From: Chitinophagaceae bacterium
GTDB taxonomy: Bacteria; Bacteroidota; Bacteroidia; Chitinophagales; Chitinophagaceae
Length of the DNA stretch: 64,000 nt
Assembly: GCA_947488765.1 (NCBI GenBank)
Contig: CANLAE010000001.1
Span: 62,001 to 126,000, forward strand
Direction of reading: 5' to 3'
Shown here: positions 44,364 through 52,911 of the stretch, piece by piece
How positions within the stretch are numbered: position 1 is the stretch's first letter
Layout of the letters: each line of letters begins with the position of its first letter
Notes under the pieces: model-generated
Told to the model about the DNA's origin: nothing
Seen by the model: only the letters and a program-made list of their open reading frames with translations
The model's database searches: none
Position numbers and translations under genes: made by a program

Positions 44364-44963
44364 ATGATTAAAACCGGCAATCCAATTATTAGTATTTATA
44401 CTGAAATGACTCCCAATCCGGAGACAATGAAGTTTGTTGCGAATAAATTATTGTATCCCGGCAAGAGTATAGATTTTGCAGATGAAAGCTATGCACAACC
44501 TTCGCCTTTGGCAAAAGAATTGTTTAGTTTTCCATTTATCAAAAGTGTGTTTATTGCAAGCAATTTTATTACGCTTACAAAAACTGCTGATACCGATGAC
44601 TGGCAGGATGTGATACCAACTATTAAACAGTTTTTAAAAGATTATTTAGAAAACAATGGTGTTGTTGTAAATGACGAAGAGGTTGCTAAAATAAAGCAAG
44701 AAGCCACCAATATTGTAAGTGCAGATGATGATGATATTGTAAAACGTGTGAAAGAATTATTGGAAAATTATGTAAAGCCTGCTGTTGAAATGGATGGCGG
44801 TGCAATACAATTTAAAAGCTATCATGAAGGCACTGTAAACCTGGTGTTACAGGGAAGTTGCAGTGGTTGTCCGAGTAGCATGATTACTTTAAAAGCAGGA
44901 ATCGAAGGAATGATGAAGCGTATGATTCCAGAAGTAAAGGAAGTAGTAGCTGAGGCTGAGTAA
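44364..44963 (+). CDS. Nfu/NifU-like iron-sulfur cluster scaffold protein
   Basis: The 199 residues comprise an N-terminal Nfu-N (Scaffold protein Nfu/NifU N-terminal) domain (YTEMTPNPETMKFVANK...PLAKELFSFPFIKSVFIASNFITLTK) and a C-terminal NifU domain (VKRVKELLENYVKPAVEMDGGAIQF...GSCSGCPSSMITLKAGIEGMMKRMIPEV) with the cluster-binding CxxC. It carries Fe-S clusters to apoproteins in the cytoplasm. It has its own -7-like box (TACTTTCG, 44335-44342). The 276 nt between it and the acyl-CoA ligase gene hold no other gene. Confidence 0.93.
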   Translation: MIKTGNPIISIYTEMTPNPETMKFVANKLLYPGKSIDFADESYAQPSPLAKELFSFPFIKSVFIASNFITLTKTADTDDWQDVIPTIKQFLKDYLENNGVVVNDEEVAKIKQEATNIVSADDDDIVKRVKELLENYVKPAVEMDGGAIQFKSYHEGTVNLVLQGSCSGCPSSMITLKAGIEGMMKRMIPEVKEVVAEAE

Positions 44964-45064
44964 TATTTGAACGATATGCTGATGATTGTTTTGGTAGCTA
45001 AGGATTTAACGATACTTTAATTTTATTTTTTGTTTGTGTTGAATTTTAATTAATAACACTTCTG

Positions 45065-45097
45065 TACTTTCATTCTTGTAAACCTGCAACATGCAGG
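45065..45097 (+). promoter_or_regulatory. -7-like box and 5' hairpin before the YN-rich protein gene
   Basis: TACTTTCA (45065-45072, seven of eight -7 positions) is followed by a perfect 6-bp hairpin CCTGCA-ACA-TGCAGG (45083-45097). The hairpin would be near the 5' end of the transcript and may protect it. Confidence 0.4.
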
Positions 45098-45122
45098 AAT
45101 CATTCACCAAAAACTAAAAAAG

Positions 45123-45494
45123 ATGAAATACTTTTTACTATTCTTTTTTACCACAGCGATTTATACAGCAAATGCACAATCACAATTAGTGCCGGATCAA
45201 AATCCAAATTACATTGTAAGCCAACATCATTACACAAGAATTTTAGACTCTTTGCAAATTACAATGAATACTACTGTTCAGGATACCTATAAAGCATACG
45301 ATTGGTATGAGGCTAAGTTGGAAAAAAAACAAAACAGAATTAATACCCGTTATCAGGCAAGATTGATAAGAGCCGAAAACAGTAATTATAATTACAACTA
45401 TGGTTATAATTACAACAACAATTGGGGTTGGGGTTACCAACGCTTTTTTCCTTCAATAGCATACAGAACAGGCAATTGGTGGTTTAGATGGTAG
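45123..45494 (+). CDS. Small exported protein with Tyr/Asn-rich C-terminus
   Basis: A 123-residue protein I do not recognise. It has a signal peptide (MKYFLLFFFTTAIYTANAQSQ), a helical middle with many charged residues, then a low-complexity stretch rich in Tyr, Asn, Gly and Trp (NYNYNYGYNYNNNWGWG). It ends in SIAYRTGNWWFRW. It is probably periplasmic or surface-exposed. It leads a three-gene same-strand group with the LpoB-like and COG3014 lipoproteins (87 nt before the first). Confidence 0.7.
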   Translation: MKYFLLFFFTTAIYTANAQSQLVPDQNPNYIVSQHHYTRILDSLQITMNTTVQDTYKAYDWYEAKLEKKQNRINTRYQARLIRAENSNYNYNYGYNYNNNWGWGYQRFFPSIAYRTGNWWFRW

Positions 45495-45581
45495 AAAAAT
45501 TATTTCTGTTATTTAACCCAATGCATCTTTTCAATTTCAAGTTTTATACTACAAAAAAACACATCACCAAAACATAACCAA

Positions 45582-46163
45582 ATGAAAAAAATCAGCATTC
45601 TTTTTCTTGGATTTACTTTAGTACTTGCATCTTGCAGCAATCGTAAAGTATCCCGTATTGATCCTTCTGAAACGCCTGATATCAGTGGCAGCTGGAATAA
45701 TACAGACAGCAGATTAACTGCAGAAGAAATGATTAAACAATCATTGTCTGAAAAATGGTTATCCAATCATTTGATGGAAAAAAGCAAAAAGCCTGTGGTA
45801 ATTGTAGGAATGGTAACCAACAAAAGTCACGAACACATTGAAGCGGAAACTTTTATGAATGATTTGGAAAGAAGTTTTATTATGACAGATAAAGTTGGAT
45901 TGGTACAAAGCGGTAAAAAGCGAGACCAAATGCGTGCTGAAAAAGCAGATATGCAAACCAATGCATCTGTAAGCACGATGAAAAAATTTGGATTGGAAAA
46001 AGGTGCTGATTATATTTTACAAGGAAGCATCAACTCTATTGTAGATGCCTACAAGAAAAAGAAAACAGTTACTTATCAAATCAATTTAGAGTTGACCAAT
46101 ATTGAAACCAATGAAGTGGTTTGGATTGGCGAAAAGAAAATTGCTAAGCTCGTTAAGAATTAA
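45582..46163 (+). CDS. LpoB-like penicillin-binding protein activator lipoprotein
   Basis: A 193-residue lipoprotein with lipobox LASC (Cys18). The fold matches the LpoB/YcfM family: ISGSWNNTDSRLTAEEMIKQSLSEKWL, PVVIVGMVTNKSHEHIEAETFMNDLERSFI, ADYILQGSINSIVD, and INLELTNIETNEVVWIGEKKI. In E. coli LpoB activates PBP1b from the outer membrane. In Bacteroidota this pairs with a COG3014-type lipoprotein, as here (13 nt downstream). The function is inferred from family and neighbour. Confidence 0.88.
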   Translation: MKKISILFLGFTLVLASCSNRKVSRIDPSETPDISGSWNNTDSRLTAEEMIKQSLSEKWLSNHLMEKSKKPVVIVGMVTNKSHEHIEAETFMNDLERSFIMTDKVGLVQSGKKRDQMRAEKADMQTNASVSTMKKFGLEKGADYILQGSINSIVDAYKKKKTVTYQINLELTNIETNEVVWIGEKKIAKLVKN

Positions 46164-46176
46164 TTTAAGCTGAACA

Positions 46177-47625
46177 ATGCGCATAAAAAATTACAGCAAA
46201 CAGGCATTTATAGTAGGGCTATTGATGCCTGTTTTGTTGTGTAGTTGTGCTAGCTATAATACCAGGGTTGCCGATTATTATAGTAGCTTACAAAATGGAC
46301 AATATGCAAAAGCCTTGCATTTGTTGGAAAAAAACAAGCTGCTGAAAAAAGAAAGAAATAAGCTGCTTTATCTTCTTGAAAAAGGAAACCTCTTTCATTT
46401 AATGCAATCATACGATAGCAGTAATGTATGCTTTAATACGGCAGATTATTTTATAGAAACAACTCGAAAATCTTTGGGAGATGTAAGCAAAAGCTATCTC
46501 TTAAATCCCATGATGCAAACCTATTTGGGCGAAAGTTTTGAAAGGCTGTTGATTCATTATTACAAAAGTTTGAATTATTTGGCATTGAATAAAACAGATG
46601 ATGCAATAGTTGAAGCAAGAAGAATAACACTCTCTAACAACGCATTGTCTGACCAACAAACGAATAAAAAAAAATACAATAAAGATGCGTTTGCAACAAA
46701 CCTACAAGGCATGTTGTATGAACTGAATGGCGATATTAATAATGCATTTATTGCCTACAGAAATGCAGCTGATATTTATTTAGCGAATGGCAACAGTTAC
46801 TATGGAGTAGCAATGCCAAATCAATTAAAACAAGATGTATTAAGAACGGCAAGCCAAATGGGTTTTGACAATGAAGTACAACGATATGAGCGATTGCTGA
46901 ATACCACATTAAATAGTACAAAAACAGATGGCGGTTCATTAATTGTATTCGTTGAAAAAGGAACAGCACCTGTAAAGAAGGAACAAAACTTTACACTTAC
47001 ACAAAACAAAAATGGTATTAATGGGTATTATTATTTTGACGAATTTGGTAATCAGGTAAATGTGCCCTTTGATTATGGATATTATTCATTGAGCCACCGT
47101 AACAACAATGCCTTACAGGATTTTAGAATATTCAGAATAGCAATTCCTTATTATGAACTTACATATACCAATAAAATGGCGGTTGGTATTATGGTTCAAC
47201 AAAAAACATACACAACAGAAACAGCACAGGATTTTAATACATTGGCTGTTAAGGTTTTAAAAGAAAGGTTCTTGACAGAAATGGCAAATGCAATTGCAAG
47301 GCAAATGACAAAACGATTAACAGAATATGCTGCGCAAAAAGGCACTGAGTCTGCTTCAAAAAGTAATAGTAAAGAAACAGATGATAAGAAAAAGGAACGC
47401 AAAGCAAAATCAGATGGTGAAATAGCTGGATTGGTAATGAACTTAATTAACAATGCTACCGAAAAAGCCGATACCCGCAACTGGCAAAGCTTACCGGCTT
47501 ATATAGACTACATCAGAATCCCATTACAAAAGGGAGAGAACCAAATTTCAATATTAGGTAATGCACCACAAAGTTTTACTGTTAATGGAAATGGTAGCTT
47601 GCAAATAATGAGCATCAAAAAATAA
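46177..47625 (+). CDS. COG3014 family lipoprotein
   Basis: A 482-residue lipoprotein with a lipobox-like LLCSC (Cys24). It is helical with TPR-like spacing in the first half (YSSLQNGQYAKALHLLEKN; YYKSLNYLALNKTDDAIVEARRI; LYELNGDINNAFIAYRNAADIYLA), then a beta-rich second half. A Lys/Glu/Ser-rich linker (about 400-430) precedes the C-terminal part. This is the COG3014 pattern, usually next to LpoB-like genes. Function unknown; a link to peptidoglycan synthase activation is inferred from context. Confidence 0.82.
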   Translation: MRIKNYSKQAFIVGLLMPVLLCSCASYNTRVADYYSSLQNGQYAKALHLLEKNKLLKKERNKLLYLLEKGNLFHLMQSYDSSNVCFNTADYFIETTRKSLGDVSKSYLLNPMMQTYLGESFERLLIHYYKSLNYLALNKTDDAIVEARRITLSNNALSDQQTNKKKYNKDAFATNLQGMLYELNGDINNAFIAYRNAADIYLANGNSYYGVAMPNQLKQDVLRTASQMGFDNEVQRYERLLNTTLNSTKTDGGSLIVFVEKGTAPVKKEQNFTLTQNKNGINGYYYFDEFGNQVNVPFDYGYYSLSHRNNNALQDFRIFRIAIPYYELTYTNKMAVGIMVQQKTYTTETAQDFNTLAVKVLKERFLTEMANAIARQMTKRLTEYAAQKGTESASKSNSKETDDKKKERKAKSDGEIAGLVMNLINNATEKADTRNWQSLPAYIDYIRIPLQKGENQISILGNAPQSFTVNGNGSLQIMSIKK

Positions 47626-47652
47626 AGTTCAAAAATATTTTATTGTTCAGGC

Positions 47653-48120
47653 TTACTTCATTTTCCATGCTTCTATAATTTCTTCGGCGTGTTGTTTACT
47701 TTTTGGCTTGTGAAATATTTTTTGGATAACCCCTTTTTCATCAATCACAAAAGTGGTACGCAATAAGCCCATGTATTTTTTTCCGTACATCTGCTTTTCG
47801 CCCCAAACCCCATATTTTTCAATGATTCCATTTTTTATATCTGCAATTAAAGTAAAAGGCAAATTATGTTTTGTCTGAAATTTTTTGTGCTTAGTTTCAT
47901 CATCCGGACTTACACCAACAACGGTAAATCCTTCTTTTTGCAAAAGGGCATAATTGTCTCTCAAATTACAAGCTTGTACGGTACAAGTCGGTGTATCATC
48001 TTGCGGATAAAAATAAAGAACCACTTTCTGACCTTTAAAATCGTCAAGAGAAATTGTTTTTCCTAATTCATTTTTTCCTTTAAATGCTGGGGCTTTCATG
48101 CCTTCTATTAATATTGCCAT
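47653..48120 (-). CDS. bcp: Thioredoxin-dependent peroxiredoxin (Bcp/PrxQ)
   Basis: A 155-residue peroxiredoxin of the Bcp/PrxQ type. Peroxidatic Cys46 and resolving Cys51 lie in DDTPTCTVQACNLRD. Further motifs are VVGVSPDDETKHKKFQ and LLRTTFVIDEKG. It reduces H2O2 and organic peroxides with thioredoxin in the cytoplasm. It is 4 nt downstream of the M23 peptidase gene, so the two are probably co-transcribed. It converges with the COG3014 gene. Confidence 0.96.
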   Translation of the reverse strand: MAILIEGMKAPAFKGKNELGKTISLDDFKGQKVVLYFYPQDDTPTCTVQACNLRDNYALLQKEGFTVVGVSPDDETKHKKFQTKHNLPFTLIADIKNGIIEKYGVWGEKQMYGKKYMGLLRTTFVIDEKGVIQKIFHKPKSKQHAEEIIEAWKMK

Positions 48121-48124
48121 TGTA

Positions 48125-49999
48125 TTATTTTTTTGATGTCTTTTTTCTTTTAATCGCTTTACTTTTCTTGTGGTTTGATTTTACAATTGGTAAGCCTTTT
48201 GTAAACTCAAATTGTTGTTCACTTATGTTGCCACATTCATCTGCAGCTGAAATTTTTAATTCATGTTTTCCCAATGCACAATTTTCATCAAAAGTGTACA
48301 TAAAGTAACTATTTTTTCTGCTAAACATCAACCATTTGCCATCTAACGCTGCACTGAATTTTTTGATGCTGCTGCTGTTATCCGTTACTTTCAAAATTAT
48401 TTGCTGCTCGTTGTTAAACAACATTTTTTGAGGAAAGTTCACTGGTGTAATTGTTGGAGGAATTGTATCTATAACAACTTCAACATCTCCAAATGCATCT
48501 AATGTTGTGTTTGCAACAATTATTAAATTTGGGTTTCCATTAATTTTTTCAATAGAATTTTCTTTTGTAATGACAACTTTTTTGGTTTGTCCGCCAATTG
48601 GATTTTTTACTTTCACCAATAATTTATTTTCATATTTCAACGCAATCGAATCCAATGGAATGCTGATGTAGTAAGGATCTTCGACAGGTATTTGATAATC
48701 GCCAATGTGCAATAAATTGGATGCATAAGGAAACCCATTTCTTATTTCTTGTGTAATTGCAATCAATGCTGTATCAAATAAAGTTGTTGATTGTTCGTTG
48801 CTCCAGACTTTTACATTGGCAATACTTGCATCAGAATTTATATCAGGATAATTAGTATTGAAATATTTTTTTATTGCGTATGGAATTTTAGCATCTGTTT
48901 TTTCTTTGTCTAAATCAGGTTGGTATTGAATGGAACAATGGATATTAGAATTATTTCCGGCAACATCTTTTACATCAATTGATATAGTATGAATGAGTGT
49001 ATCTTTTAGTTCAATGAAAAGGGGATTGGTTATGGGCTTGTTTTTTTGCAAGAGTTCATCATACAAAATATTGTTACCAATTTTTGCAATATGCTGAATG
49101 CCTTTTTGATTATGAATTAAAAAAGGATAATCAATAGAACCATTGATATAGCTGCTTTTGTTGGTATTGATGGTATTGAATTCAAATCCGTTATTAATAA
49201 TGCCATCTACAAATACCGAGGCACTATAAATGCCATAATAATTAGGAGAAATATCTGTTTTGTCATCGGCATTGATACCGAAACTAAATTTATTGCTCCC
49301 AATTTTTACTACAGAATCAAAAGTAATAAAATCATTACCTTCTTTGTGCAAAGCAATTACATGGTTGTCTGTAAAATAAGTGCTGTATCTTCTGTCGTAC
49401 CAATACAAGCCTTTGATTCTTGGTGGTGTATGATCGGCAACATTTAAGCCAAATAAAAGCGGATTAATATTTCTTGTGGCATTACCAATATCTTCTCGAA
49501 TTTCAAAATGCAAATGTGGTCCTTGACTACCGCCTGTATTGCCACTCAAAGCAATGAATTGACCTTTATTTACCTGAAATTGATTGGGTAAAAACGTGAT
49601 GTCTTGTTCCCACTTTTCCGTTTGATATTGTTTGATTTTTACAAAATGATTCAGGGTGTCATAAAAATTATTCAAATGCCCATAAACACTCGTATATCCA
49701 TTGTTATGGGTAATATATATTGCTTTACCGTAACCATAATGTTCTATTTTAATTCTGCTGATATAACCAGCTGCCGCCGCATATACGGGAAGGTTTTCTT
49801 TTTGTTGCGTTCTCAAATCAAGCCCCATGTGAAAATGGTCTTTTCGTAAATGACCAAAATTTCCGGATAATTGAATAGGAATACCCAAAGGGTTACTGAA
49901 AAAATTTTGTGGATAGGATTGATTGGATAAAGATTGGGCCTGCGCAAAAGCAATACCTACACAATAAAAAAGCACATAAAACAATACCAACTTACGCAT
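48125..49999 (-). CDS. M23 family metallopeptidase with large C-terminal region
   Basis: A ~624-residue exported protein with a signal peptide (to AQAQ). The LytM/M23 domain (about 45-190) has HMGLD (His57, Asp61) and GPHLHFEIRE (HxH), the complete zinc site. This domain normally cuts peptidoglycan cross-links, which would be periplasmic. The ~400-residue C-terminal region is beta-rich with Ig-like features (DNSSSIKKFSAALDGKWLM). The start is 49999 (MRKLVLFY); the TTG at 50005 lies in the perfect -7 box TACATTTG that ends only three bases before the ATG. Confidence 0.88.
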   Translation of the reverse strand: MRKLVLFYVLFYCVGIAFAQAQSLSNQSYPQNFFSNPLGIPIQLSGNFGHLRKDHFHMGLDLRTQQKENLPVYAAAAGYISRIKIEHYGYGKAIYITHNNGYTSVYGHLNNFYDTLNHFVKIKQYQTEKWEQDITFLPNQFQVNKGQFIALSGNTGGSQGPHLHFEIREDIGNATRNINPLLFGLNVADHTPPRIKGLYWYDRRYSTYFTDNHVIALHKEGNDFITFDSVVKIGSNKFSFGINADDKTDISPNYYGIYSASVFVDGIINNGFEFNTINTNKSSYINGSIDYPFLIHNQKGIQHIAKIGNNILYDELLQKNKPITNPLFIELKDTLIHTISIDVKDVAGNNSNIHCSIQYQPDLDKEKTDAKIPYAIKKYFNTNYPDINSDASIANVKVWSNEQSTTLFDTALIAITQEIRNGFPYASNLLHIGDYQIPVEDPYYISIPLDSIALKYENKLLVKVKNPIGGQTKKVVITKENSIEKINGNPNLIIVANTTLDAFGDVEVVIDTIPPTITPVNFPQKMLFNNEQQIILKVTDNSSSIKKFSAALDGKWLMFSRKNSYFMYTFDENCALGKHELKISAADECGNISEQQFEFTKGLPIVKSNHKKSKAIKRKKTSKK

Positions 50000-50002
50000 A
50001 AT

Positions 50003-50010
50003 CAAATGTA
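50003..50010 (-). promoter_or_regulatory. -7 promoter element of the M23 peptidase gene
   Basis: TACATTTG on the minus strand (perfect TAnnTTTG), ending three bases before the ATG at 49999; predicts a leaderless mRNA. Confidence 0.65.
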
Positions 50011-50100
50011 CTAAACGAATTTTGTTGTTTTAATGATATTATTTTTTAAATTTTTGATGCTGATTGCTAAATAAAATCTATTTCAAAAGTGAACAGACCT

Positions 50101-50108
50101 TACATTTG
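50101..50108 (+). promoter_or_regulatory. -7 promoter element of the carB N-terminal half
   Basis: TACATTTG (perfect) lies in ACCTTACATTTGCACAATT, identical over 19 nt to the carB C-half promoter. The start codon is 174 nt downstream, so there is a long 5' UTR. It contains GTTGAAGGGGTGCGA (50130-50144) and a near copy at 50221-50234. Confidence 0.6.
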
Positions 50109-50282
50109 CACAATTTGTTTTTTTAGAAAGTTGAAGGGGTGCGAGGAGTTGAAAAGGTTAAAAGAGTCTAGTCTAATAGTTTAGTATAGTTTAAACTTCC
50201 TTGCTTTATAAAGAGATACAGTTGAAGGGTGCGACGCAACGGAAGCAAAATAGAAATTCTACAGTTGATTAAAAACAATATT

Positions 50283-51929
50283 ATGCCTAAAGACAATTCA
50301 ATAAAATCGGTTTTAATTGTAGGTTCTGGACCCATCATTATTGGTCAGGCCTGTGAGTTTGATTACAGTGGTTCTCAAGCGGCTAGAAGTTTGCGTGAAG
50401 AGGGTATTAAAGTGTATTTAATCAATAGCAATCCTGCTACGATTATGACCGATCCAATGATGGCAGATAAAGTGTATTTATTGCCATTAAACGTAGAAAG
50501 TATTGAGCAAATTTTGCAGGAAAATCAAATTGATGCGGTATTGCCAACAATGGGCGGACAAACTGCGTTGAACCTTTGCAAAGAGGCTGATGAAATGGGC
50601 ATTTGGGAGAAATACAATTGTAGAATGATTGGTGTGGATGTTGCTGCAATTAATACTGCCGAGGATAGAGATTTGTTTAGACAATTGATGGTGAAAATTG
50701 GTATTCAAGTTGCGCCAAGCCATGTTGCCAACAGCTTTTTAGAAGGTAAAGAATATGCACAACAAATTGGGTTTCCTTTGGTAATTCGTTCATCATTTAC
50801 ATTGGGCGGAAGCGGTGGCGGATTTGTACATGACAAAAGCGAATTGGATGAAGCTTTGAAACGCGGATTGGAAGCAAGCCCGATACATGAGGTGTTGGTA
50901 GAAAAAGCAGTTTTGGGTTGGAAAGAATTTGAACTTGAATTATTGCGTGATCAAAATGATAATGTTGTAATTATTTGTACAGTAGAAAATTTAGACCCAA
51001 TGGGAGTTCATACTGGTGATAGTATTACCGTTGCACCGGCTATGACGTTGAGTGACACTGCATTTCAAGATATGCGCAATAAAGCAATTTTGATGATGCG
51101 CAGCTTAGGAAATTTTTCCGGTGGTTGTAATGTGCAATTTGCATTAAACCCTGAAACAGAAGAATTGATTGCGGTAGAAATTAATCCTAGGGTTAGTCGT
51201 TCATCTGCATTGGCAAGTAAGGCTACAGGATATCCGATTGCAAAAATTGCTGCAAAGCTGGCAATTGGCTATAGTTTGGATGAATTGAAAAATCAAATTA
51301 CACAAACTACTTCTGCTTATTTTGAACCTGCATTAGATTATGTAATTGTAAAAGTTCCTCGTTGGAATTTTGATAAGTTTAAAGGGGCGAATGACACATT
51401 GGGCTTACAAATGAAAAGCGTTGGAGAAGTAATGGCTATTGGAAGAAGCTTTACTGAAGCGATACAAAAGGCTTGTCAGAGTTTGGAAAACAACGCCGTA
51501 GGACTTGGATATTATGGCAAAAGTTTGATGAAGAGTGAGGAGATTTTAGAATACATTAAGGTTCCGAAGTGGGATAGAATATTTAGAATTAAAGATGCTT
51601 TAATGCAAGGCGTTACTGTAAAAACTATTGCACAAGCAACCGGAATAGACAGATGGTTTTTGTACCAAATTCAAAAAATATGCACCATTGAAAAAGAATT
51701 AGGTAAATGCTTTTTAGAAACCTTGCCTGATGAATTAATGAAAGAAGCAAAACGCAATGGATTTGGTGATGAGCAAATAGCAAAAATATTAAGCGGCGAT
51801 TGTACCGAAGATGAAGTATATGAAAAACGTAAAGCAGCAGGTATTACAAGGGTTTATAAAATGGTAGATACTTGTGCTGCTGAATTTGAAGCAAAGACAC
51901 CTTATTTTTATAGTACGTTTGAGGGGTAA
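50283..51929 (+). CDS. carB: Carbamoyl-phosphate synthase large subunit, N-terminal half (split gene)
   Basis: The 548 residues cover the carboxyphosphate synthetase unit and the oligomerisation domain of CarB: VLIVGSGPIIIGQACEFDYSG, TMGGQTALNLC, IRSSFTLGGSGGG, VEINPRVSRSSALASKATG, then LGLQMKSVGEVMAIGRSFTEAIQKA and RIFRIKDALMQG. It stops after DTCAAEFEAKTPYFYSTFEG, exactly where full-length CarB continues into its second synthetase unit. A strong terminator follows, so this is a complete transcription unit. The rest of the protein is at 7599-8792 on the other strand. ATG 50283 is preferred to the GTG at 50229 because MPKDNSIKSVLIVG is the family start. Confidence 0.95.
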   Translation: MPKDNSIKSVLIVGSGPIIIGQACEFDYSGSQAARSLREEGIKVYLINSNPATIMTDPMMADKVYLLPLNVESIEQILQENQIDAVLPTMGGQTALNLCKEADEMGIWEKYNCRMIGVDVAAINTAEDRDLFRQLMVKIGIQVAPSHVANSFLEGKEYAQQIGFPLVIRSSFTLGGSGGGFVHDKSELDEALKRGLEASPIHEVLVEKAVLGWKEFELELLRDQNDNVVIICTVENLDPMGVHTGDSITVAPAMTLSDTAFQDMRNKAILMMRSLGNFSGGCNVQFALNPETEELIAVEINPRVSRSSALASKATGYPIAKIAAKLAIGYSLDELKNQITQTTSAYFEPALDYVIVKVPRWNFDKFKGANDTLGLQMKSVGEVMAIGRSFTEAIQKACQSLENNAVGLGYYGKSLMKSEEILEYIKVPKWDRIFRIKDALMQGVTVKTIAQATGIDRWFLYQIQKICTIEKELGKCFLETLPDELMKEAKRNGFGDEQIAKILSGDCTEDEVYEKRKAAGITRVYKMVDTCAAEFEAKTPYFYSTFEG

Positions 51930-51953
51930 AATATTTTTATTTAACGAATTAAC

Positions 51954-51987
51954 AAAAGGGCAGAAAGATTTTTCTTTTTGCCCTTTT
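51954..51987 (+). terminator. Intrinsic terminator of the carB N-terminal half
   Basis: AAAAGGGCA (51954-51962) and TGCCCTTTT (51979-51987) form a perfect 9-bp stem ending in a T-run, 24 nt after the stop. The rest of the spacer to 52110 holds no gene. Confidence 0.85.
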
Positions 51988-52110
51988 GTATTAAATAAGA
52001 TTATTGATGATTTTTTTTCAGTGACTAGCACAGATCATGCTCTTTTTGTGTCAGTGCATTTTTGCGCTAGAAGAACAAACTACGCTTTTTTCTCGTAATT
52101 TTTTATTCCG

Positions 52111-52911
52111 CTATTTCATCAGCAAATCATTAAACGCAGCTTCATCGCCGTTAAATATATTAAAGTCAACCTTTGCATGAATACCATTAACCCTACCCTG
52201 ATCGCTGTGTTGCCAAAATAAAAATGGGCGGTTTATGCGGGGCCTTTCTGTTGCAAAATAATGCGCCACCCATAAAGGATAACCATCAAACAAATTACCT
52301 AAGTAAGTTTTATAAAAAGATGCACTGCTATATATAATAGGCTTTACATGATAGGCTTGTTCCAATACCTGCAAGCATTCCTGTAATTCTTTTCTCATGG
52401 TATTAGGAGGGGTGCCATACAATTCTTCTACATCTACAACGGGTGGCAAATCGCCTTTTTGTAATTGCGCAATTTTGATAAAATGATTGGCTTGTTCCTT
52501 ACCATTTTTGGAAGCAATAAAATAATGATATGCACCAATAGGAAAGCCAATTTCCTTTGTTTTAATTCTGTTGCGCTGGTATTGTTTGTCCGTTTTATCT
52601 AACCCCTGGGTTGCTTTTAAAAATGCAAAGCGTAATCGTACATTATTTACCTGCATTGCTTGTACGGCGGGCCAATGAATATTCTCCTGATAAAAACTAA
52701 CATCAATGCCATGAATGGCGTAACTGGCGGGTATTACAATGCCAAAACTATTGTATTTCGCTTCCATTGGATTGGTCTTTTGAACATAAATAGAATAAAG
52801 AATAAATGCGTTAATCAATCCAACGATAACAATGGCAACAACCCATATCCATTTCTTGTTTTTGCTTTTATTTTTGCTTCGGCTTTTGCTTTTTTTAGCT
52901 TGTTTTTTCAT
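52111..52911 (-). CDS. GH25 family lysozyme-like protein, membrane-anchored
   Basis: A 266-residue protein: a very basic N-terminal ~20 residues (Lys/Ser/Arg), one transmembrane helix (~21-43), then a GH25 domain with GIDVSFYQENIHWPAV (catalytic-site Asp), FAFLKATQG, PIGAYHYF, PPVVDVEE (catalytic Asp-Glu) and FLFWQHSDQGRVNGI...VDFNIFNG. GH25 enzymes cleave the glycan strand of peptidoglycan. The N-terminal in-out topology would place the enzyme in the periplasm. It converges with the carB N-terminal half. Confidence 0.92.
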   Translation of the reverse strand: MKKQAKKSKSRSKNKSKNKKWIWVVAIVIVGLINAFILYSIYVQKTNPMEAKYNSFGIVIPASYAIHGIDVSFYQENIHWPAVQAMQVNNVRLRFAFLKATQGLDKTDKQYQRNRIKTKEIGFPIGAYHYFIASKNGKEQANHFIKIAQLQKGDLPPVVDVEELYGTPPNTMRKELQECLQVLEQAYHVKPIIYSSASFYKTYLGNLFDGYPLWVAHYFATERPRINRPFLFWQHSDQGRVNGIHAKVDFNIFNGDEAAFNDLLMK

